From Candidatus Mycobacterium methanotrophicum (GTDB lineage: Bacteria > Actinomycetota > Actinomycetes > Mycobacteriales > Mycobacteriaceae): 64,000 nucleotides of DNA. Under the pieces are notes generated by a model. That model made no database searches and was not told the origin of the DNA. It was given only the letters and a program-made list of their open reading frames with translations. The stretch spans positions 4,650,001-4,714,000 of the forward strand of contig NZ_CP097320.1 of NCBI RefSeq assembly GCF_023515995.1, read 5' to 3'. This document shows positions 60,973 to 64,000 of this stretch, piece after piece. The position numbers and the translations under genes are program-made. Position 1 is the stretch's first letter. Each line of letters begins with the position of its first letter.

Positions 60973-62193
60973 ATGTCGCATCCGCACCGCGGTGCCGGCG
61001 AGGCGCTGCGCTGTGGTGACCGCAGCGCAGCGGTCACCGAGATTCGGACTTCGCTGACCGCGCTGGGGCATCTCGACGGTCCGGACGAAGACATCACCAC
61101 CGGAAAGCATGTGGCGCTCGACGTCTTCGACGAACAGCTCGACCATGCAGTGCGGGCGTTTCAGCAGCATCGCGGGCTGCTGGTGGACGGCATCGTCGGC
61201 GAAGCCACCTATCGGGCGCTGAAAGAGGCGTCTTACCGGCTCGGTGCTCGCATACTGAACCATCAATTCGGTGCGCCGATGTACGGAGACGACGTCGCCG
61301 CGCTGCAGGCCAGGCTGCAGGATCTCGGGTTTTACACCGGGCTGGTCGACGGATACTTCGGCTTGCAGACACACAACGCGTTGACGTCCTACCAACGCGA
61401 ATACGGACTCTACGCCGACGGTATCTGCGGCCCGGAAACGTTGCGCTCCTTGCGCTTTCTCTCCTCACGAGTAACCGGCGGCTCGTTGCACGCCATCCGT
61501 GAAGAGGAGCTTGTCCGTCGATCCGGGCCGAAGCTGTCGGGCAAGCGGATCATCATCGATCTCGGGCGCGGCGGCACCGACCGCGGGTTGGTCACACAAG
61601 GTGCAGACGGACCGACCAGCGAAGCAGATGTGTTGTGGGACTTGGCCAGTCGTCTTGAAGAACGGATGGCCGCCATCGGCATGGAGACATTCCTGTCGAG
61701 GCCGACCAACCGCAGCCCATCGGACGCCGAGCGGGCTGCGACGGCTAACGCCGTCGGGGCCGATCTGATGATCAGCCTGCGCTGCGCAACCCAAGCCAGC
61801 CCGTCGGCTAACGGCGTCGCGTCGTTCCACTTCGGCAACTCGCACGGCTCGGTATCCACCATCGGCCGCAATCTGGCCGACTTCATTCAACGAGAAGTCG
61901 TCGCGCGCACCGGTTTACGCGACTGCCGCACTCACGGCCGCACCTGGGACCTACTGCGGCTGACCCGCATGCCGACGGTTCAGGTCGACATCGGCTATAT
62001 CACCAACCCGCGGGATCGCGCGCTGCTGGTCACCGCCGAAACCCGGGATGCGATCGCCGAGGGAATCCTGGCGGCGGTCAAGCGAGTCTATCTGCTCGGC
62101 AAAAATGACCGGCCCACCGGCACATTCACCTTCGCCGAGCTACTCGCTCACGAGTTGTCGGCGGAGCAGGCCGGCCGGCTCAGCGGTTCGTAG
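60973..62193 (+). CDS. cwlM: CwlM, regulatory peptidoglycan amidase-like protein
   Basis: 406 residues. Two peptidoglycan-binding repeats (about 13-75 and 95-160; LDHAVRAFQQHRGLLVDGIV, GDDVAALQARLQDLGFYTGL) precede an Amidase_3 domain (about 190-375). The zinc ligand His in the usual DPGHGG is replaced (IIIDLGRGGTDRG), so hydrolysis is not expected; in M. tuberculosis phosphorylated CwlM stays in the cytosol and activates MurA. The C-terminal TGTFTFAELLAHEL contains the Thr-rich PknB target region. There is no signal peptide, in line with that role. Confidence 0.94.
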   Translation: MSHPHRGAGEALRCGDRSAAVTEIRTSLTALGHLDGPDEDITTGKHVALDVFDEQLDHAVRAFQQHRGLLVDGIVGEATYRALKEASYRLGARILNHQFGAPMYGDDVAALQARLQDLGFYTGLVDGYFGLQTHNALTSYQREYGLYADGICGPETLRSLRFLSSRVTGGSLHAIREEELVRRSGPKLSGKRIIIDLGRGGTDRGLVTQGADGPTSEADVLWDLASRLEERMAAIGMETFLSRPTNRSPSDAERAATANAVGADLMISLRCATQASPSANGVASFHFGNSHGSVSTIGRNLADFIQREVVARTGLRDCRTHGRTWDLLRLTRMPTVQVDIGYITNPRDRALLVTAETRDAIAEGILAAVKRVYLLGKNDRPTGTFTFAELLAHELSAEQAGRLSGS

Positions 62194-62914
62194 CCGAGGC
62201 CCCTGCTGCGACCGGTTGCTCCAGCGACGACGTTTCCAGCAGCCGCTCAAGCGCTGCTTCGACTTCCGCCTTCCAGCCCAGACCCTTGTCCAGCTCGAGC
62301 CGCAGGCGCGGAAAATAGCGATGCGGCGCCACCACGACGAATCCCACGTCGCGCAGGAAGTCGGCGGCAATCACGCAATGCTCGACCGAACAGTCGCCTA
62401 GCGCCTCCAGCACCGGCCGCAGATCGGGGTCGACGTTTTGCGCGTCGAGCAGCTCCGCGACGTTCTCGGTGCGACCGAACGCCTCTAACGCCCGCACGCC
62501 CCGTCGGACCAACTCGTCGACCACCCGCGCCACAAGGCTGTACGGCAGCTCGTCGGCGGCTGGTCCGGGCTCCACCCGCATCGAGGTGAGCAGCACGGCG
62601 TCGGCCGACACCGGCGCCGTCGGAAACCGGTGCGCCCGCGGCACCGCCCGAGGTGGGGCGTAGAGCGCATAGCCCAGGCAAGGGGGTGTCTCACCTCCAC
62701 CGCACTCGGCCGAATCCGCCGTCGCCACCTGACCGCACGATCCCCACTCCAGCATGACCATCGACAGCCACGCCTCTTTCTCGAATTCCGGGTCGGCGAG
62801 CTGGTTGTCGTCGCCAAGAGTGCCGGGGTCGACTTCCCAGAAGGTGCAGCGGCGCGCATGCTTAGGAAGCTGCTCAAAGGCTGCGAGTCGCAGCGGTGTG
62901 ATTCGAGCAGACAT
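62180..62914 (-). CDS. GNAT-like protein of unknown substrate (Rv3916c-like)
   Basis: 244 residues from ATG 62914 (MSARITPLRLAAFEQLPKHA), equal in length to Rv3916c. The pattern CLGYALYAPPRAVPRAHRFP, DAVLLTSMRVEPGPAADELP and VVDELVRRGVRALEAFGRTE, ending with FLRDVGFVVVAPHRYFPRLR, fits a GNAT acetyltransferase fold. It contains two Cys-rich bits (CTFWEVDP, AECGGGETPPCLG). The 3' end overlaps cwlM by 14 bp, tail to tail. Confidence 0.85.
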   Translation of the reverse strand: MSARITPLRLAAFEQLPKHARRCTFWEVDPGTLGDDNQLADPEFEKEAWLSMVMLEWGSCGQVATADSAECGGGETPPCLGYALYAPPRAVPRAHRFPTAPVSADAVLLTSMRVEPGPAADELPYSLVARVVDELVRRGVRALEAFGRTENVAELLDAQNVDPDLRPVLEALGDCSVEHCVIAADFLRDVGFVVVAPHRYFPRLRLELDKGLGWKAEVEAALERLLETSSLEQPVAAGASATNR

Positions 62915-63278
62915 TAGACTCCTGCGCCTCCGTGGACTGCTGTCATTGACGACCCTGCTTGTCCTCGGGCCATGGTGGCCCGCATCGTCGCAGGGCGCCG
63001 CCGATGCCCGGTTTCCCTGCGAGCGGGTGGTGCCGCCACCCCGCAGCTGAGCGTACCCGCGGTCGTGGCCGACAGCGATACCCGCGCGACGCCGGATCGC
63101 GGACCCGGGTCGGCGCACACCCGGCCGCCCGGGGCGAACCAACCGGCCGGCGATCGGTCGGCGGCGTCATGAGAATGAAACGGCCTTGCGCACAAGGGGA
63201 TCCAGTTGGTCGCGGCATGCCCGAGCGGCTTGGTCCACCAGATTGTCACAGTGACGTAATCTGCTCGTGTCTCTTTGG
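62915..63278. other. Intergenic region between the Rv3916c-like gene and parB
   Basis: About 365 bases without a supported gene. It should hold the promoter of the minus-strand Rv3916c-like gene. I looked for the parS-type palindrome GTTTCACGTGAAAC and did not see it here. Confidence 0.5.
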
Positions 63279-64000
63279 TCAGGCATGCTGCGAGTTCATC
63301 AAGCCGACGATGCGCTGCAAGTCGTCTACCGAACCGAACTCGATCACGATCTTGCCCTTGCGTTTGCCGACGCTGACGGTGACCCGGGTGTCGAAGGCGC
63401 CGGACAGCTGCTCGGCAACATCCTGCAAGCCGGGCATGTGGATCGGCTTACGACGCGGCGGCGCTGGCTGGCCGGTATCGCCGCGGTTGGCGAGGGTGAC
63501 CGCCTCTTCGGTCGCCCGCACCGACAGCCCCTCGGCGACGATCCGGGCCGCGAGGCTTTCTTGTGCCTCCGGGCCGCCCTCAACAGACAGCAGTGCCCGG
63601 GCGTGGCCGGCCGACAGCACCCCTGCCGCGACCCGGCGTTGCACTGGAATGGGCAACCGGAGCAGCCGGATCATGTTGGTGATCAGCGGGCGGGACCGGC
63701 CGATCCGGGCAGCCAGTTCATCGTGGGTGACACCGAACTCATCGAGCAGTTGCTGATAGGCCGCCGCCTCTTCCAGAGGGTTCAGCTGCACCCGGTGAAT
63801 GTTCTCCAGCAGCGCGTCGCGCAGCAGGTTGTTCTCGCCGGTCTCGCGGATGATCGTCGGGATCGCGGTCAGGCCGGCCGCTTGGGCCGCGCGCCACCGC
63901 CGCTCCCCCATCACGAGCTGATAACGCTGGCCACCCGGCATGGCGCGCACCACGATCGGCTGCATGAGGCCGAACTCGCGGATCGAGTGCACGAGTTCTG
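63279..64000 (-). CDS. parB: Chromosome-partitioning protein ParB (5' end outside window)
   Basis: The visible 240 residues cover the ParB/Spo0J N-domain end (MPGGQRYQLVMGERRWRAAQ with the CTP-binding GERRWRA box, then ENNLLRDALLENIHRVQLNP), the helix-turn-helix for parS (THDELAARIGRSRPLITNMI) and the C-terminal dimer domain (KIVIEFGSVDDLQRIVGLMN). The missing start lies beyond base 64000. ParB loads at parS near the origin and works with ParA; parA should follow upstream of it on this strand. Confidence 0.96.
   Translation of the reverse strand, partial: ELVHSIREFGLMQPIVVRAMPGGQRYQLVMGERRWRAAQAAGLTAIPTIIRETGENNLLRDALLENIHRVQLNPLEEAAAYQQLLDEFGVTHDELAARIGRSRPLITNMIRLLRLPIPVQRRVAAGVLSAGHARALLSVEGGPEAQESLAARIVAEGLSVRATEEAVTLANRGDTGQPAPPRRKPIHMPGLQDVAEQLSGAFDTRVTVSVGKRKGKIVIEFGSVDDLQRIVGLMNSQHA

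Noticed and set aside
62915..63278. A parS centromere site next to parB
   Set aside because: No 14-bp GTTTCACGTGAAAC-like palindrome was found in this gap.
1..64000. tRNA or rRNA genes
   Set aside because: No tRNA cloverleaf-like or rRNA sequence was noticed on reading; a covariance-model search would be needed to exclude small RNAs.

Overview
The window is chromosomal DNA of a Mycobacterium, probably a non-tuberculous species. The right 38 kb (about 26.1-64 kb) matches the core genes that flank the replication origin in M. tuberculosis: dnaB, rplI, rpsR, ssb, rpsF, a GT87 glycosyltransferase, ponA, a PadR regulator, ino1, leuS, an mtc28-like antigen, pcnA, mutT4, mviN, sigM, trxB, trxC, cwlM and parB. 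H37Rv locus names and gene order are quoted from memory.

Region 1 (1-10.3 kb) is a graveyard of decayed genes and insertion sequences. It holds an oxidoreductase 3' end, fragments of IS1634-type and IS4-type elements, a methyltransferase whose 3' end was cut by the IS4-type element, a frameshifted osmC, a nonsense-mutated and truncated nifJ, and a gene broken by an IS5-type element, an ISL3-type element (8-bp target duplication) and one frameshift. It ends with a second, truncated IS5-type copy fused to the remnant of a Tn7-like transposon (intact tnsA, 5' stub of tnsB).

Region 2 (10,341-26,120) is the most unusual part: a tandem and nested set of Tn7-like transposons lying 10 bp beyond the stop codon of dnaB. 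The operon tnsA-tnsB-tnsC-tniQ (tnsD-like) is intact, and each junction is an ATGA overlap. The outer ends carry the same 5-bp sequence, CACAA. Inside is a separate 6.6-kb element (12,313-18,912) with its own inverted ends and a perfect 5-bp duplication (ACCCG) but no transposase. It carries a small catabolic cluster (amidohydrolase, two VOC proteins, SnoaL-like protein, CocE-type hydrolase) controlled by a divergent TetR regulator with two palindromic operator-like sites. A further 2-kb unit carries a truncated phosphotransferase and an unrecognised 311-residue protein.

Region 3 (26.1-36 kb) has dnaB with two inteins (a class 3 mini-intein in the P-loop and a LAGLIDADG intein further on), the ribosomal/ssb operon, GT87, ponA and a small zinc-finger-like protein, all on the minus strand.

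Region 4 (36.4-48.8 kb) has padR, ino1, a glutamine-type ABC transporter where H37Rv has other genes, marR, an SDR, leuS, the mtc28-like gene, a UPF0301 protein and an MFS transporter. At 48.84 kb a degraded Rv0036c-like gene ends and the order jumps to the other side of oriC (Rv3906c-like, then pcnA to parB). This suggests a breakpoint of an inversion spanning the origin.

Region 5 (48.9-64 kb) is the conserved block for RNA processing, envelope growth, SigM and thioredoxin, ending in parB, which runs off the window.
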